The notes under the pieces are model-generated. The model ran no database searches. It was given only the letters and a program-made list of their open reading frames with translations, and had not been told where the DNA came from. The position numbers were made by a program, and so were the translations under genes. DNA of 64,000 nt. Source: Nitrosopumilus cobalaminigenes. GTDB taxonomy: Archaea > Thermoproteota > Nitrososphaeria > Nitrososphaerales > Nitrosopumilaceae. The stretch is from positions 310,001 to 374,000 of the forward strand of contig NZ_CP026993.1 in assembly GCF_013407145.1 (NCBI RefSeq). The letters are read 5' to 3'. Below, in pieces: positions 1 to 10,449 of this stretch. The first letter of the stretch is position 1; every line of letters starts with the position of its first letter.

Positions 1-1071
1 TGTGGCATGAGATATTTCTGGAATCTGCTCTTGAATTTTTTGTTCTATAATTTCAGAAATTTTATGAGCTGATAAAAGATTGATTTCTCTATCTACCATT
101 ACGTGTAGATTTGAAAACGATTTTCCTTTTGTTTTATGCGTACTGACATTATGAACTCCTTTAACACCCTCTATACTTTTGGCAATTTCTAAAATTTTTG
201 CATCTAGGGGAACATCTTTCCAATTTGGTTCAAAATGAATAGTAGTTGATGCATTTGGGATTTTATTTTTAATATTTTCTTCTACACTGTCACTTATTTC
301 ATGGGCTTTATCAAAACTAGTGTCTCCTCTTAAGGAAATGGTGACATCTGCAAAAATTGTATCCCCTGATCTTCTCATAAGAATTGGTCCTGCATTAATT
401 ACGCCTTCTGTTGTTACTGAAATCTCTCTAACTTTTTTTACAAGTTCAGGAGATATTACATCAGTCAAATCTAATGCTGTTTTGTATACTAGTTTCACGC
501 TTAGTCCGGCTAACAGAATTCCTAAGATTAATGCTGCAACAAAATCTCCAAAATACAATCCATATGAAACTAAAACAATTCCAATAATTGCAACTAAAGT
601 TGAACCCAAATCCATGAAGGCATGATAAAAATCTGCTTTCAAAGTAGCACCGCCAATTTTTTTGATAGATCTTCTCAAAAGAATAATTCTGAAAAAATCA
701 ATTCCAATTGTGTATAATCCACCAATTATGGCAAATAATCCTGGCAAAACACTTGGTGGGGGACTTTGTAATCTGTTGATTGATTCGTAAATGAAATAAC
801 AAGCAATCAAAAAAATTGCTATTCCTCCAATCAGTCCTCCAAGAGATTCGATTTTTCCATGCCCATACGTATGCTCAGCATCTGGTGGTTTAATTGCCCA
901 TCTTGCAGCTAAAAGTAAAACAAGTGTAACAACACTATCTAGTAATGCATGAATACTATCTGTGATTAATGCTAAACTGTTTGAAATTAAACCAAAAATT
1001 AATTCCACCAAAAATGCTGAAAATATAGCTAATAGTGATATCTGTAAAACTCTGGTTCTTTGAACAAACAT
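1..1071 (-). CDS. Cation diffusion facilitator (CDF) family metal efflux transporter, C-terminus cut by window edge
   Basis: Membrane exporter of divalent metal ions (Zn/Fe/Mn/Co class) by proton antiport; the exact metal cannot be read from sequence. The reading frame is open for 357 codons from the ATG at 1071 to the window start without a stop, so the 3' end lies outside. The N-terminal half has hydrophobic segments. Metal-site residues of the family are visible: a D-x2-H-x3-D pattern near residues 38-45 (TM2), the loop motif HTYGHGKIE near residue 70, and HAFMD later (TM5, H-x3-D). The C-terminal third is hydrophilic and matches the cytoplasmic dimerisation domain position. It is divergent from the surface protein at 1168. 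Confident in family; substrate unknown. Confidence 0.9.
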   Translation of the reverse strand, partial: MFVQRTRVLQISLLAIFSAFLVELIFGLISNSLALITDSIHALLDSVVTLVLLLAARWAIKPPDAEHTYGHGKIESLGGLIGGIAIFLIACYFIYESINRLQSPPPSVLPGLFAIIGGLYTIGIDFFRIILLRRSIKKIGGATLKADFYHAFMDLGSTLVAIIGIVLVSYGLYFGDFVAALILGILLAGLSVKLVYKTALDLTDVISPELVKKVREISVTTEGVINAGPILMRRSGDTIFADVTISLRGDTSFDKAHEISDSVEENIKNKIPNASTTIHFEPNWKDVPLDAKILEIAKSIEGVKGVHNVSTHKTKGKSFSNLHVMVDREINLLSAHKISEIIEQKIQEQIPEISHAT

Positions 1072-1167
1072 TTTCCTTCTTTTTGATAATTTGAATCACG
1101 TATTACCGTTTTCTAAGAAGCAATCATACGACAACGTTATTTGTGATGAAAATGTGTTTTACGCATA

Positions 1168-4100
1168 TTGGATAGGAAATTTTTTGGTTTAGTGGCTACT
1201 TTGTCTATAATGTTACTTTTCACTACTGTTGATGTTGAAGCATCAAGTAATGATAATCTATTCGTCTCAGCTGAAAATTCTAGATTTGACAATAATTTTG
1301 CTGGTTCTATGATAATTGAAGTAGTGGTAAATGACCCAAATCTAAAAGACACTGGTGAAGGAAAGGGAGAACCTGATGTGACAATTAATGGAAAATCATT
1401 AAGAATGGTTCAGGCAACAGATGGCAATTGGTATGCATATTTTGCAAATGTACAGAAAGCCAAAGAAGCAGATTCTACAGTTGGTTTAGCAGGTGAAGGG
1501 TTGGATTTTGGTGTTTTTTGTAGTCGCAATACTGCTTCCTCTATAATTGGAATATCTCTTTCAGACACTGATGGATTTGCAATTCCACGTTCTGCTGTTG
1601 GTTCAACTAATGGAAACACATCCTTCTCTGAATGTACTGGATCTCCATCTGGAACAAATGTAAATAATGTTGTTAGAAATGCAAAAGCCATCAACACCAA
1701 CTCCAATATTCCCTCTGGACAAATTGGATTGGATCCTGATGCTTGGCCATTAATACAACTTTATTCATTTGATAACATTAACATCCAATACAACCCTGGT
1801 GGTCAATCACAACAGGTTTCATTAGAATATGATGAAATCCAAAACATATCTTTGAATGTTGACAGAGATCTTTTTCCAAATAATGCAGAAGTTTTCTTGA
1901 CTGTAAATGATTTTCAATTAAATCAAGACCCAACTGATGAAGATTCTTGGACATTTGATATAGGTTCTACTCCCTCAATATTTTATCAAGCATATGATGA
2001 TGCAGGAACTAGTTCTGCAAATGGAGGAATTGGTTTAGTTGATTTAGTGCCACATTTAGATAATATTGGTTTTGAAGACAATGGCCAACTTTCAATAAAT
2101 TTAGGTTCTGTTCTTGAACTTCAATCAAATGATGAGCAACCCAGTACTAGTGTTTCAGATGGCACTATGACATATTCAGAGATTTTAACATTAGTTGAAG
2201 TTGGTCCAAATTCTGGAATATTTGATAATGGGGATGATAATGATCAATCTACTTTAGGAATTTTAGATGATGCTCCACGAGGTCAAGCAGGTTCAATTTC
2301 TTATAATGATAAATCTATTTCAATTGTAACAGGATCATCATCTGCTTCAGTTGCTTTGGTAAATCCGACATTAACTTTAGGTGATGGATTACAATCTTTG
2401 AAACCTGGCACAGAATTTCCACTTGTTCTAGTTGACCCTGATCAAAATATCAATTCAGGTGTACGTGATAACTTGGATGTATTTCGAGATTCTTCAATTA
2501 TTCCAACTTTGAGAATTGGTTCTCCGATAACTCTTGAAGATGCTTTTGATGTTGATTTCTTCCCTCTCTCTACTGCTTCTCTGACTTTAGGTGATTCAGC
2601 AAATTCTGATGTACCTGACTCAAATTCTGCACGCCTGAATATTGACACATCCACCGTCTCAAATGGTGCATTTGAAAAAATCTCGTTAAATATGGGGTTA
2701 ACAGCATCTGATTTAGATTCCTTCTTTATTGATTCCTCAGTCTCGAATTCTGATGGTACGAACTGGTTAAATTATGATTTCAGATCATTTACTAATGATT
2801 TTGGAATTTCAGATTTTTCTGATACAACAATTGAATTATCCTTTGGAACTTTGGGTTCATCATCTATAACAATTGTAGATTCTGGAGATTTAACTTCCTC
2901 GCATGGACTAATTCAAATTGACGATACTGATGTACAAGCAATTTCTACAAAAAGCGGAACAGTTTATGTTGTAATCAATTTTGATTCATCAAATGATAGT
3001 ACTGGAATTGCCACTGTATCAAGTGAAACTAATGATCAACCCATAGTTTTAGATTTCTTTTCATTTGGAATTGTAAATGCTAATGATGTAAATCATTCCA
3101 TTTACCGTTTTGAACTAGAAGAGACATCTGATAATTCATCTACTTTTGATGGAACTCTGGAATATTCTGTTGCAAATGAATTAAATATTTTAGATTCAGA
3201 TTTCATTCAAACCATTCGAACAATTGATGATCATATCAAATTCATTATCACTGATAGATTGGTTGATGATGAAGGCATATCAATTTCCTATTCAGATCTT
3301 GATGTGTCAGGTGTTTTTACTACAACTTCTACAAAATCTGACATCAATACAAGTTCTGGTGTTTTATCTTCAAATTCACAAACATATCGTTTTGGACAAC
3401 CTGTAACCATAATTGTAAATGATCCTGATCTAAATTTGAAAAATGATTTAGTTGATATCTATTTCACAGTTAATGATCCTAATTCAGTTAATGTTGATAC
3501 CGTAGGAAAAGATGGGATTATTTTACTTGAAGTTTTGATTAAAGATATTCGTTACAAACGTTGTACTGTTGATGGAGTCGAGTATGGTGGTTTGGGTGCT
3601 AGTGGTTTTTCTCTTGTAGAAACTGGTCCTAGTACAGGCATTTTTGAAGGTGTATTCAAAATGCCCTCTAAAATATGTAACAAATCTGGAACAGCATTGA
3701 TTTCTTCAGCAGGAGGTAGTCTTGATGCAAAGTACTATGATTCTAGAGATAATTTAGGAAATCCTAATACCTTTAGTTTGTTGAGAAGTTCTACTTCTTC
3801 ATTTTACAGTGTTCCACAATTAAGTTCCTATGAAATTATAAAACCTGTTTCAAATATTTCTGAAGATATCATTCTATCTGGAAGTCTTGATAACCATAGA
3901 CGAGGAATTCCTTTGGATGTATTAATTACAACTCCTGATGGTAAGACTCAAAATTTTGCAGCAACAATTTCTAGCAGTGGAAATTATCGTTCAATAATTT
4001 CAATAACTGATAAATCTCTAACAGGAATTTATCAAATAGAATTATCTCACAATGATGAATTTGTTAAAACTCTATCATTTGTTGTTATGAATACTTCAAT

Positions 4101-4359
4101 TCCTGAATGGATCAAAAATAATGCCAAATGGTGGTCTTCAAATTCTGTAACTGATTCTGAATTTATTGATGGAATTGAGTATTTGATTGAGGAGGGATTA
4201 ATTACAATTTTACCTGGAACTCCTATCACAATTTCTGAACAAGAGATTCCTGAATGGATCAAAAATAATGCCAAATGGTGGGCAAATGATCAAATATCTG
4301 ATGAGGACTTTGTAAAATCAATTCAATACTTGGTCAAAAAAGGTATCATAAGAATATAA
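1168..4359 (+). CDS. Large secreted cell-surface protein with two C-terminal PEWIKNNAKWW modules
   Basis: Predicted exported protein of 1063 residues. A signal peptide covers about residues 1-26 (basic start, hydrophobic core, cleavage near VEA-SS). The body is rich in Ser, Asp, Thr and Asn with repeated beta-type patterns (NDPDLNL, ETGPSTGIFEG, VEVGPNSGIFD) like those of archaeal S-layer and Ig-like surface proteins. The last ~90 residues hold two copies of a module beginning IPEWIKNNAKWW followed by an acidic helix and a short hydrophobic end. The start is TTG at 1168; no ATG is in frame before the upstream stop, and a weak TATA-like stretch lies about 27 nt upstream. It could be an S-layer or accessory envelope protein; which one is not decided by the sequence. 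Confidence 0.8.
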   Translation: MDRKFFGLVATLSIMLLFTTVDVEASSNDNLFVSAENSRFDNNFAGSMIIEVVVNDPNLKDTGEGKGEPDVTINGKSLRMVQATDGNWYAYFANVQKAKEADSTVGLAGEGLDFGVFCSRNTASSIIGISLSDTDGFAIPRSAVGSTNGNTSFSECTGSPSGTNVNNVVRNAKAINTNSNIPSGQIGLDPDAWPLIQLYSFDNINIQYNPGGQSQQVSLEYDEIQNISLNVDRDLFPNNAEVFLTVNDFQLNQDPTDEDSWTFDIGSTPSIFYQAYDDAGTSSANGGIGLVDLVPHLDNIGFEDNGQLSINLGSVLELQSNDEQPSTSVSDGTMTYSEILTLVEVGPNSGIFDNGDDNDQSTLGILDDAPRGQAGSISYNDKSISIVTGSSSASVALVNPTLTLGDGLQSLKPGTEFPLVLVDPDQNINSGVRDNLDVFRDSSIIPTLRIGSPITLEDAFDVDFFPLSTASLTLGDSANSDVPDSNSARLNIDTSTVSNGAFEKISLNMGLTASDLDSFFIDSSVSNSDGTNWLNYDFRSFTNDFGISDFSDTTIELSFGTLGSSSITIVDSGDLTSSHGLIQIDDTDVQAISTKSGTVYVVINFDSSNDSTGIATVSSETNDQPIVLDFFSFGIVNANDVNHSIYRFELEETSDNSSTFDGTLEYSVANELNILDSDFIQTIRTIDDHIKFIITDRLVDDEGISISYSDLDVSGVFTTTSTKSDINTSSGVLSSNSQTYRFGQPVTIIVNDPDLNLKNDLVDIYFTVNDPNSVNVDTVGKDGIILLEVLIKDIRYKRCTVDGVEYGGLGASGFSLVETGPSTGIFEGVFKMPSKICNKSGTALISSAGGSLDAKYYDSRDNLGNPNTFSLLRSSTSSFYSVPQLSSYEIIKPVSNISEDIILSGSLDNHRRGIPLDVLITTPDGKTQNFAATISSSGNYRSIISITDKSLTGIYQIELSHNDEFVKTLSFVVMNTSIPEWIKNNAKWWSSNSVTDSEFIDGIEYLIEEGLITILPGTPITISEQEIPEWIKNNAKWWANDQISDEDFVKSIQYLVKKGIIRI
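4099..4281 (+). repeat. Internal duplication encoding the PEWIKNNAKWW module
   Basis: Two 36-nt stretches, 4099-4134 and 4246-4281, are identical at the nucleotide level and encode the start of the two C-terminal modules (IPEWIKNNAKWW). The sequences after each copy have diverged but keep the same pattern of acidic and hydrophobic residues. The duplication therefore has a conserved core and relaxed ends. Confidence 0.9.
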
Positions 4360-4407
4360 TCTGGTCAATTTTTGTTTCATTGAAAACATAAATACCTCAA
4401 CTCATGA

Positions 4408-5388
<981 letters not shown>

Positions 5389-5435
5389 TCTAATAACTCT
5401 CTAGGTTATTATACTGAAACACATTATGATTTTTC

Positions 5436-5759
5436 ATGCATATTGAGTACGAAGAATTCGAATCAGTTGAAGATATTCTAATGTATATGGCATCAGCTGC
5501 ACCTCCAATGAAAAATACAATGCCAATTAATTCATACAAGGGATATGTGTTGTCATTTATTCCACTTAGTCCTTCAACTGGAGAAACATACCTGATGCTT
5601 TATGCAAAAGGCTCTCTAGAACCAGGAATTTATGAATTTGATGTTGCATCAAAATCATTCAAAAAAGTCGAAGGTATAGAGAGGGCAGACAAAGTTTACT
5701 TTATTTCATTGACACCAAAACGAAACACCATAGCAGACGTTGCTATTGAAAATCTATAA
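5436..5759 (+). CDS. Small protein of unknown function
   Basis: Not recognised. A 107-residue soluble protein without signal peptide or membrane segment; mixed alpha/beta composition, acidic N-terminus (HIEYEEFESVEDI). The ATG at 5436 lies about 27 nt after a TATA-like stretch (GGTTATTATACTG), which fits a leaderless transcript. Its 3' end overlaps by six bases the 3' end of the convergent radical SAM gene. Codon usage matches its neighbours, so it is probably a real gene. Confidence 0.65.
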   Translation: MHIEYEEFESVEDILMYMASAAPPMKNTMPINSYKGYVLSFIPLSPSTGETYLMLYAKGSLEPGIYEFDVASKSFKKVEGIERADKVYFISLTPKRNTIADVAIENL

Positions 5760-7334
5760 TTTCTTTGTTTGAATTTTTGGTGCAGTTACTGATCTGCTTC
5801 TTGCATATTTACCTATAATTTCGTCCGGAGTTCTTCCATTGAATAGGTCTTTACATAATCCTCGCAAATATCTCATAATTGCCCAAGTACCTGCTTTGAG
5901 AATTCCATACATGAATACTTTCATTGGAGGTCCGTAAGTCTTGTTTCTAAGAATAATTGGAATGATGTCATTAATGACACGTAAATTATTCTCCCAACAT
6001 TTCCAAAATAGTGTAAATTGTGCTTCATTCAAATTTCCGAAATGCATTGAGTTCTTTTCACTAAAGTCTTGATAAAGTAAAGGTGCTACCAAACCTCTAA
6101 AGTCCATTTCTCTAAAGTCACTCATCATATCAATTGTATATTGAATATCATCTGGGGTTTCATCAGGCCATCCAATAATGATGGTTGCAGCTGGGAACCA
6201 ATGATTTTCATTTAGAATTTTAGCTCCTTCTCTTACAACACTTCCCCATTCTTCAGGTGCAAATGGTTTTGTTTTAACACCAAGATGTTTCTTTACCATG
6301 TCTGGTGCCACTGTTTCAATTCCCAAATTAGTTGCAAGCCATCTTCCGGTTCTATCTTGTTCATTAATGTGAGAAATTTGTTGCATCAAAGTAGGATCTG
6401 CTGCAACTGCAGAAAATGTCATATGTGTTGTTCCAACAAAATTTGCCCCTAATCCTTTCAATCCTTGCCATAAATCAACAATGGCGTCTCTATTTGGAAC
6501 AAAATCTCTATTATCACATCCATAAAGTAACATTTCATCAGAATGCAACCATATGGAATCAAATCCATAATCTAGGTTAGTTTTTGCTTCTTGTTGTAAT
6601 CTTTCTAATGGAAGATCTTTCTTTGATCTTTTGTTTACATCACAAAAGTCACAACCTCTTCCACAACCTCTCATTGCTTCAATTAGCGAATTAATTGTAG
6701 GTCCTTCAATAACTGGAATATTTTCAAGATTCCTTACGAAACAATGCATTAGTTCTGGAGCATCATTTTTTTCCAAATCTTGGAATAAATCCACAGCTAA
6801 CTCATCTGCTTCTCCTACAACTACTGTGTCAATTCCATGAATTTTCATTCTATCTGATTTGGCTAATTCCCATGCACCGTTTCCTCCAACTACTACTTTG
6901 AAATCATATTTCTTTTTGAGTTGAATAATACTTGCACACATTTTTTTAAACTTCATTGCAACATACGATAATTTTTCTGGAGACATTGTTGTTGTAACTG
7001 GAGCCATTCCTAATGGATCCATTACATTAATTCCTACAACTTTGGTATCTGGCCCAATTGATTTTTGAAGCATTTCAGGATGTGCCATGAAAACATCCTC
7101 TCTTTTGTATCCTCCTTGAATCAATGAACTTTCAATTCTCCTCAATCCAACTTGGGCAACTTTAACTTCTCCTGTTATTGGATCCGTTTCTACTGAAGGG
7201 CAAAATACTTTATCAAATACCCATTCTGGTAGAACCTCATATGGACCACATGCGATAAACCCATAAAGAAAATTCCCTCGATAATTTGTCATTAAGCTAC
7301 GATCAGCAGTAAGTACAACACGTTTGCCAGCCAA
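5754..7334 (-). CDS. Cobalamin-type (B12-binding) radical SAM protein, candidate lipid-modifying enzyme
   Basis: Radical S-adenosylmethionine enzyme of 526 residues. Residues ~95-190 look like a cobalamin-binding fold (VVGINVMDP, then VVVGGNGAWEL and VVVGEAD). The iron-sulfur motif C-x3-C-x2-C is at residues 224, 228 and 231 (MRGCGRGCDFCD). The barrel continues with GIETVAPDM and IIIGWPDETPDD. The C-terminal ~100 residues are rich in hydrophobic and aromatic residues. This layout is that of B12-dependent radical SAM proteins, a group that includes GDGT ring synthases (GrsA/GrsB). Members of this class act on unactivated carbon, so archaeal membrane lipids are a plausible substrate, but this is inference. 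It stands alone, convergent with the gene before it. Confidence 0.8.
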   Translation of the reverse strand: MAGKRVVLTADRSLMTNYRGNFLYGFIACGPYEVLPEWVFDKVFCPSVETDPITGEVKVAQVGLRRIESSLIQGGYKREDVFMAHPEMLQKSIGPDTKVVGINVMDPLGMAPVTTTMSPEKLSYVAMKFKKMCASIIQLKKKYDFKVVVGGNGAWELAKSDRMKIHGIDTVVVGEADELAVDLFQDLEKNDAPELMHCFVRNLENIPVIEGPTINSLIEAMRGCGRGCDFCDVNKRSKKDLPLERLQQEAKTNLDYGFDSIWLHSDEMLLYGCDNRDFVPNRDAIVDLWQGLKGLGANFVGTTHMTFSAVAADPTLMQQISHINEQDRTGRWLATNLGIETVAPDMVKKHLGVKTKPFAPEEWGSVVREGAKILNENHWFPAATIIIGWPDETPDDIQYTIDMMSDFREMDFRGLVAPLLYQDFSEKNSMHFGNLNEAQFTLFWKCWENNLRVINDIIPIILRNKTYGPPMKVFMYGILKAGTWAIMRYLRGLCKDLFNGRTPDEIIGKYARSRSVTAPKIQTKKL

Positions 7335-7393
7335 TTACCCAACTTCTTTTAGGTATGTTATATATCATTTACGAGGTAGGCAATTCTAGAATT

Positions 7394-8176
7394 TTATTTT
7401 AAATTATTTTTCTTTATTGCCCTATTAGCAATATTTGCTGCAATCCCCCCTGCTGCAATTCCGTTATCGATATTTACTACAGATAATCCCAAAGAACAAC
7501 TTTGAAGCATTGATGCCAAAGCCGCTATTCCTTTTTCTCCATACCCATACCCGACTGATGTAGGAATTCCTATGATTGGAATATCTACCAATGTAGAAAC
7601 TAGAGTTGCCAATGCGCCTTCCATTCCTGCAGCAACTATGATGCAATCTACTTCTTCATTTACCATTTCTTTTAAAATTGGAAAAACTCTCTGAATCCCT
7701 GCTACTCCTACATCGTAGCTTGTAATGCATTTACAATTCATTGCCTCACACATCAATCTGGCTTCTTCAGCTACTCCTATGTCTGAAGTACCTGCTGTCA
7801 TAATTCCAACTTTTCCCCCCTGAAATTTAATTGGTTTATTATAGAGTAATAATGATGATGAATTTTTTCCAGTTTTTATTTTGACTTTTAATCTCTTTGC
7901 AAATGCCAATATTTTTGGATAATCGCTTTTCTTAATTCTGGATACAATTACTGAATTTGTTTTTTCCAGAGTTCTTTTTGTAATTTTTTTAATTTCATCT
8001 AATTCTTTTGTTTCAGCAAAAATTACTTCTGGAATGCCTCTTCGTTTTCTTCTGTTGAAATCTATTTTTACAAATCCTTCTACTTCTTCAATTGAATATA
8101 ACGATAGCAACTTTTTTGCATGATTTGTTGAAATTTTTCCTTCCTTAACTGATTCTAGAATTTCATGAATTTCCAA
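7394..8176 (-). CDS. larB: LarB, nicotinic acid adenine dinucleotide carboxylase/hydrolase (nickel-pincer cofactor synthesis)
   Basis: LarB carboxylates and hydrolyses nicotinic acid adenine dinucleotide, the first step in making the nickel-pincer nucleotide cofactor. The 260-residue protein has the C-terminal AIR-carboxylase-like (PurE) domain: GIMTAGTSDIGVAEEA, DVGVAGIQRV, VAAGMEGALATLVSTL and PTSVGYGYGEKGIAAL are all family signatures. The start is TTG at 8176, with a TATA-like stretch (TTTTTTATAC) at a leaderless distance. It lies 33 bases after mdh on the same strand, and larC and larE are just beyond on the other strand, which confirms the assignment. Confidence 0.93.
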   Translation of the reverse strand: MEIHEILESVKEGKISTNHAKKLLSLYSIEEVEGFVKIDFNRRKRRGIPEVIFAETKELDEIKKITKRTLEKTNSVIVSRIKKSDYPKILAFAKRLKVKIKTGKNSSSLLLYNKPIKFQGGKVGIMTAGTSDIGVAEEARLMCEAMNCKCITSYDVGVAGIQRVFPILKEMVNEEVDCIIVAAGMEGALATLVSTLVDIPIIGIPTSVGYGYGEKGIAALASMLQSCSLGLSVVNIDNGIAAGGIAANIANRAIKKNNLK

Positions 8177-8209
8177 TGATAGATTTTCTTTGTTAGTATA
8201 AAAAAAGGC

Positions 8210-9124
8210 TTAGATCTCAATACCTGAAATAGCACTTTTTACACTTTCAACTGCTTTATCAAACACCTGTTTTTCTTCATCATTTAGATCCAACTCTATA
8301 ATTTTCTCAACTCCTTTTTTACCAATAATTGCTGGAACACCAATTGTAACATCGGAATGACCATATTCTCCATCAAGATATGTTGCAACTGGAATGACTT
8401 GTTTTCTATCTCTCACAACTGATTCTAAAATTGCAGAAATTGCATTTCCTGGTGCATGAACTGTGGCACCTTTTAATTCAATTACCTTAGCTGCTACTTG
8501 TTTTGTGTTTATTACTAATTCATCAAGTTTCTCTTTTGGAAGAAAAGATGATAATGGAATTCCTGATACTGACGAAAATCTTGGTAGTGGTAACATGTTT
8601 TCTCCGTGTTCTCCGATTACTAGAGCTCTTATGGAATCACGAGAGTGACCTGTTGCCTCGTGAATAAATTGTCTAAATCTTGATAAATCTAACATACCTC
8701 CCATTCCAAACACTCTGCTTCTATCGAATCCTGAAACTTTGTATGTGATGTAAGCCATTGGATCAAGTGGATTTGTCACCGGAATTATCATAGAGTCATC
8801 TGCATATTTTTTCACATTTTCAACCACACTTTTTACAATCGATGCATTAATTTTCAAAAGATCCATTCTTGTCATGCCTGGCTTTCTTCCAGAGCCTGCT
8901 ACAACTACAACTGCTTTTGAGCCCTTCATATCTGCAAAATCATTTGAACCCTTTACTTCTACATCTATTCCCTGTTCTGAAAGCATATGGTTGATATCCA
9001 TTGCTTCTCCTTGAGGAAGTCCTTCGGCAACATCTAGTAATAATATTTGATCATCTAATCGTTTTAGTGCTGAAAATAACGCAGCATCTCCGCCTACTTT
9101 ACCTGAACCAATTATAGTAATCAT
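8210..9124 (-). CDS. mdh: Malate dehydrogenase (LDH/MDH family)
   Basis: NAD-dependent oxidation of malate to oxaloacetate in the cytoplasm. The 304-residue protein begins with the dinucleotide motif GSGKVGG and an Asp at the end of beta-2 (LLLDV), which favours NAD. The substrate loop [12 protein letters not shown] carries the Arg in the malate-type position. IPVTNPLD and the catalytic His in IGEHGENM are present. Length is normal. The gene sits between larB and larC; lactate and malate are both hydroxy acids, so a link with the lar genes is possible, but nothing in the sequence proves it. It likely serves the oxidative/reductive steps of the citrate cycle. Confidence 0.93.
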   Translation of the reverse strand: MITIIGSGKVGGDAALFSALKRLDDQILLLDVAEGLPQGEAMDINHMLSEQGIDVEVKGSNDFADMKGSKAVVVVAGSGRKPGMTRMDLLKINASIVKSVVENVKKYADDSMIIPVTNPLDPMAYITYKVSGFDRSRVFGMGGMLDLSRFRQFIHEATGHSRDSIRALVIGEHGENMLPLPRFSSVSGIPLSSFLPKEKLDELVINTKQVAAKVIELKGATVHAPGNAISAILESVVRDRKQVIPVATYLDGEYGHSDVTIGVPAIIGKKGVEKIIELDLNDEEKQVFDKAVESVKSAISGIEI

Positions 9125-9213
9125 AGAAATCGGTGTTAATTTTGAATAATTAAATCTAATGAAATTTTCGAAATATTAGTCGAATTTATAAGCATTTTTG
9201 ATAATTTTTAATC
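9125..9213. promoter_or_regulatory. Divergent promoter region between mdh-larB and larC-larE-desulfurase
   Basis: An 89-base AT-rich intergenic stretch drives both directions. For the plus strand, GAATTTATAAGC is centred near 9187, about 27 nt before the ATG of larC, which predicts a leaderless mRNA. AT-rich stretches (TTTAATTATTC on the minus strand) could serve mdh. No clear operator is seen. Confidence 0.6.
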
Positions 9214-10449
9214 ATGGTTATTGTTATTGATCCGCAAATCGCTGGTATATCTGGTGATATGCTTCTTTGCTCCTTAATCGATTTAGGATCTGACAAAAAT
9301 AAAATTATCAAAGGTATTCAAGAATCTGAAAAATTCCTTCCAGGTTCTACAATAAAGAAAATTGATTTTCAAAAAATTCAAAAACATGGAGTTGAATCCT
9401 TACAACTAATTTTAGAACTTGATGAAGATATCCATGAAAGAAAAGGTTCAGAGATCAAAACTGCGATATTGAATTCTGTAAATAAATTAGATCTTTCTGA
9501 AAAAGCAAAATTGTTTGCGGAATCTTGTATTGACACATTAATTTCCTCTGAATCCAAAATACATGGAATTCCTGAAGAATCTGTTCATTTTCATGAAGCA
9601 TCCAGTATTGATACTTTGGTAGATATTGTTGGAATAACATTGGCATTGGAGGATTTGGGGTTATTTGAAGAAAAAATTGTTTGTTTGCCTGTTTCAGTGG
9701 GTGGTGGATCTGTATCATTTTCACATGGAACAATGTCAAATCCCGCAAGCGCCATTCTTGAGATTTTCAAAAATTCCAATTTGATAATTAAAGGAAATGA
9801 TGCAAATGAAGAACTTACAACACCAACTGGAGCCTGTGTTTTAGTAAATTTGGCTCATGAATCAGTAAGATATTACCCTTCAATGAAAATTGAATCTATT
9901 GGATATGGTGCTGGACAAAAAGATTTTGAATCTTTTTCCAATGTTTTGAAAATTGTTAGAGGCTCTGAAAACCATTTTGAAGTTGATTCTGTAAAAATAC
10001 TTGAAACAAATGTAGATGACATTTCAGGAGAAATTTTAGGAAATCTAATTGAGAAAATTATGGAAAAAGGAGCACGAGATGTTTCTATTTACCATGGAAT
10101 CACAAAGAAAGGAAGACCTACTAATCTTGTATCAGTAATTTGCACTGATGATACTATTGATGAAATAACAGATACGCTGGTTTTGGAAACTGGAACTTTG
10201 GGAATTAGAGTTTCTGATTCAAATCGATTTATTGTTCCAAGATCAAATCATAATGTTTCTGTAACTTTAAGCGGTAAACCTTTTCAAGTAAACTACAAAA
10301 AATCTTCTTTCAAAGGAAAAACTGATTTTAAAATTGAATTTGATGACTTGAAGACAATTTCTAATGCAATTGATAAATCCATTAAAGAAACTGAAATCTT
10401 TTTGAGAAAAGAAATTGAAAAATTGGAGGCAAATAATGACCACTCTTGA
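9214..10449 (+). CDS. larC: LarC, nickel insertion protein (pyridinium dithiocarboxylic acid mononucleotide nickel chelatase)
   Basis: LarC inserts nickel into the sulfurised pyridinium mononucleotide to complete the nickel-pincer cofactor. The 411-residue protein has the family hallmarks: GISGDMLL at the start, VHFHEASSIDTLVDIVG near residue 130, TPTGACVL near 205, and ETNVDDISGEILG near 265. In some bacteria larC is split and joined by ribosomal frameshifting; here it is one continuous frame. It overlaps larE by 14 bases, so the two are probably translated together. Confidence 0.93.
   Translation: MVIVIDPQIAGISGDMLLCSLIDLGSDKNKIIKGIQESEKFLPGSTIKKIDFQKIQKHGVESLQLILELDEDIHERKGSEIKTAILNSVNKLDLSEKAKLFAESCIDTLISSESKIHGIPEESVHFHEASSIDTLVDIVGITLALEDLGLFEEKIVCLPVSVGGGSVSFSHGTMSNPASAILEIFKNSNLIIKGNDANEELTTPTGACVLVNLAHESVRYYPSMKIESIGYGAGQKDFESFSNVLKIVRGSENHFEVDSVKILETNVDDISGEILGNLIEKIMEKGARDVSIYHGITKKGRPTNLVSVICTDDTIDEITDTLVLETGTLGIRVSDSNRFIVPRSNHNVSVTLSGKPFQVNYKKSSFKGKTDFKIEFDDLKTISNAIDKSIKETEIFLRKEIEKLEANNDHS

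Noticed and set aside
320-625. Plus-strand frame of 101 codons
   Set aside because: It is the shadow of the CDF transporter on the minus strand, which has clear family motifs.
10415-10435. Upstream TTG start for larE
   Set aside because: It would place the GGAGG ribosome-binding site inside the coding region; ATG 10436 has ideal spacing to it.
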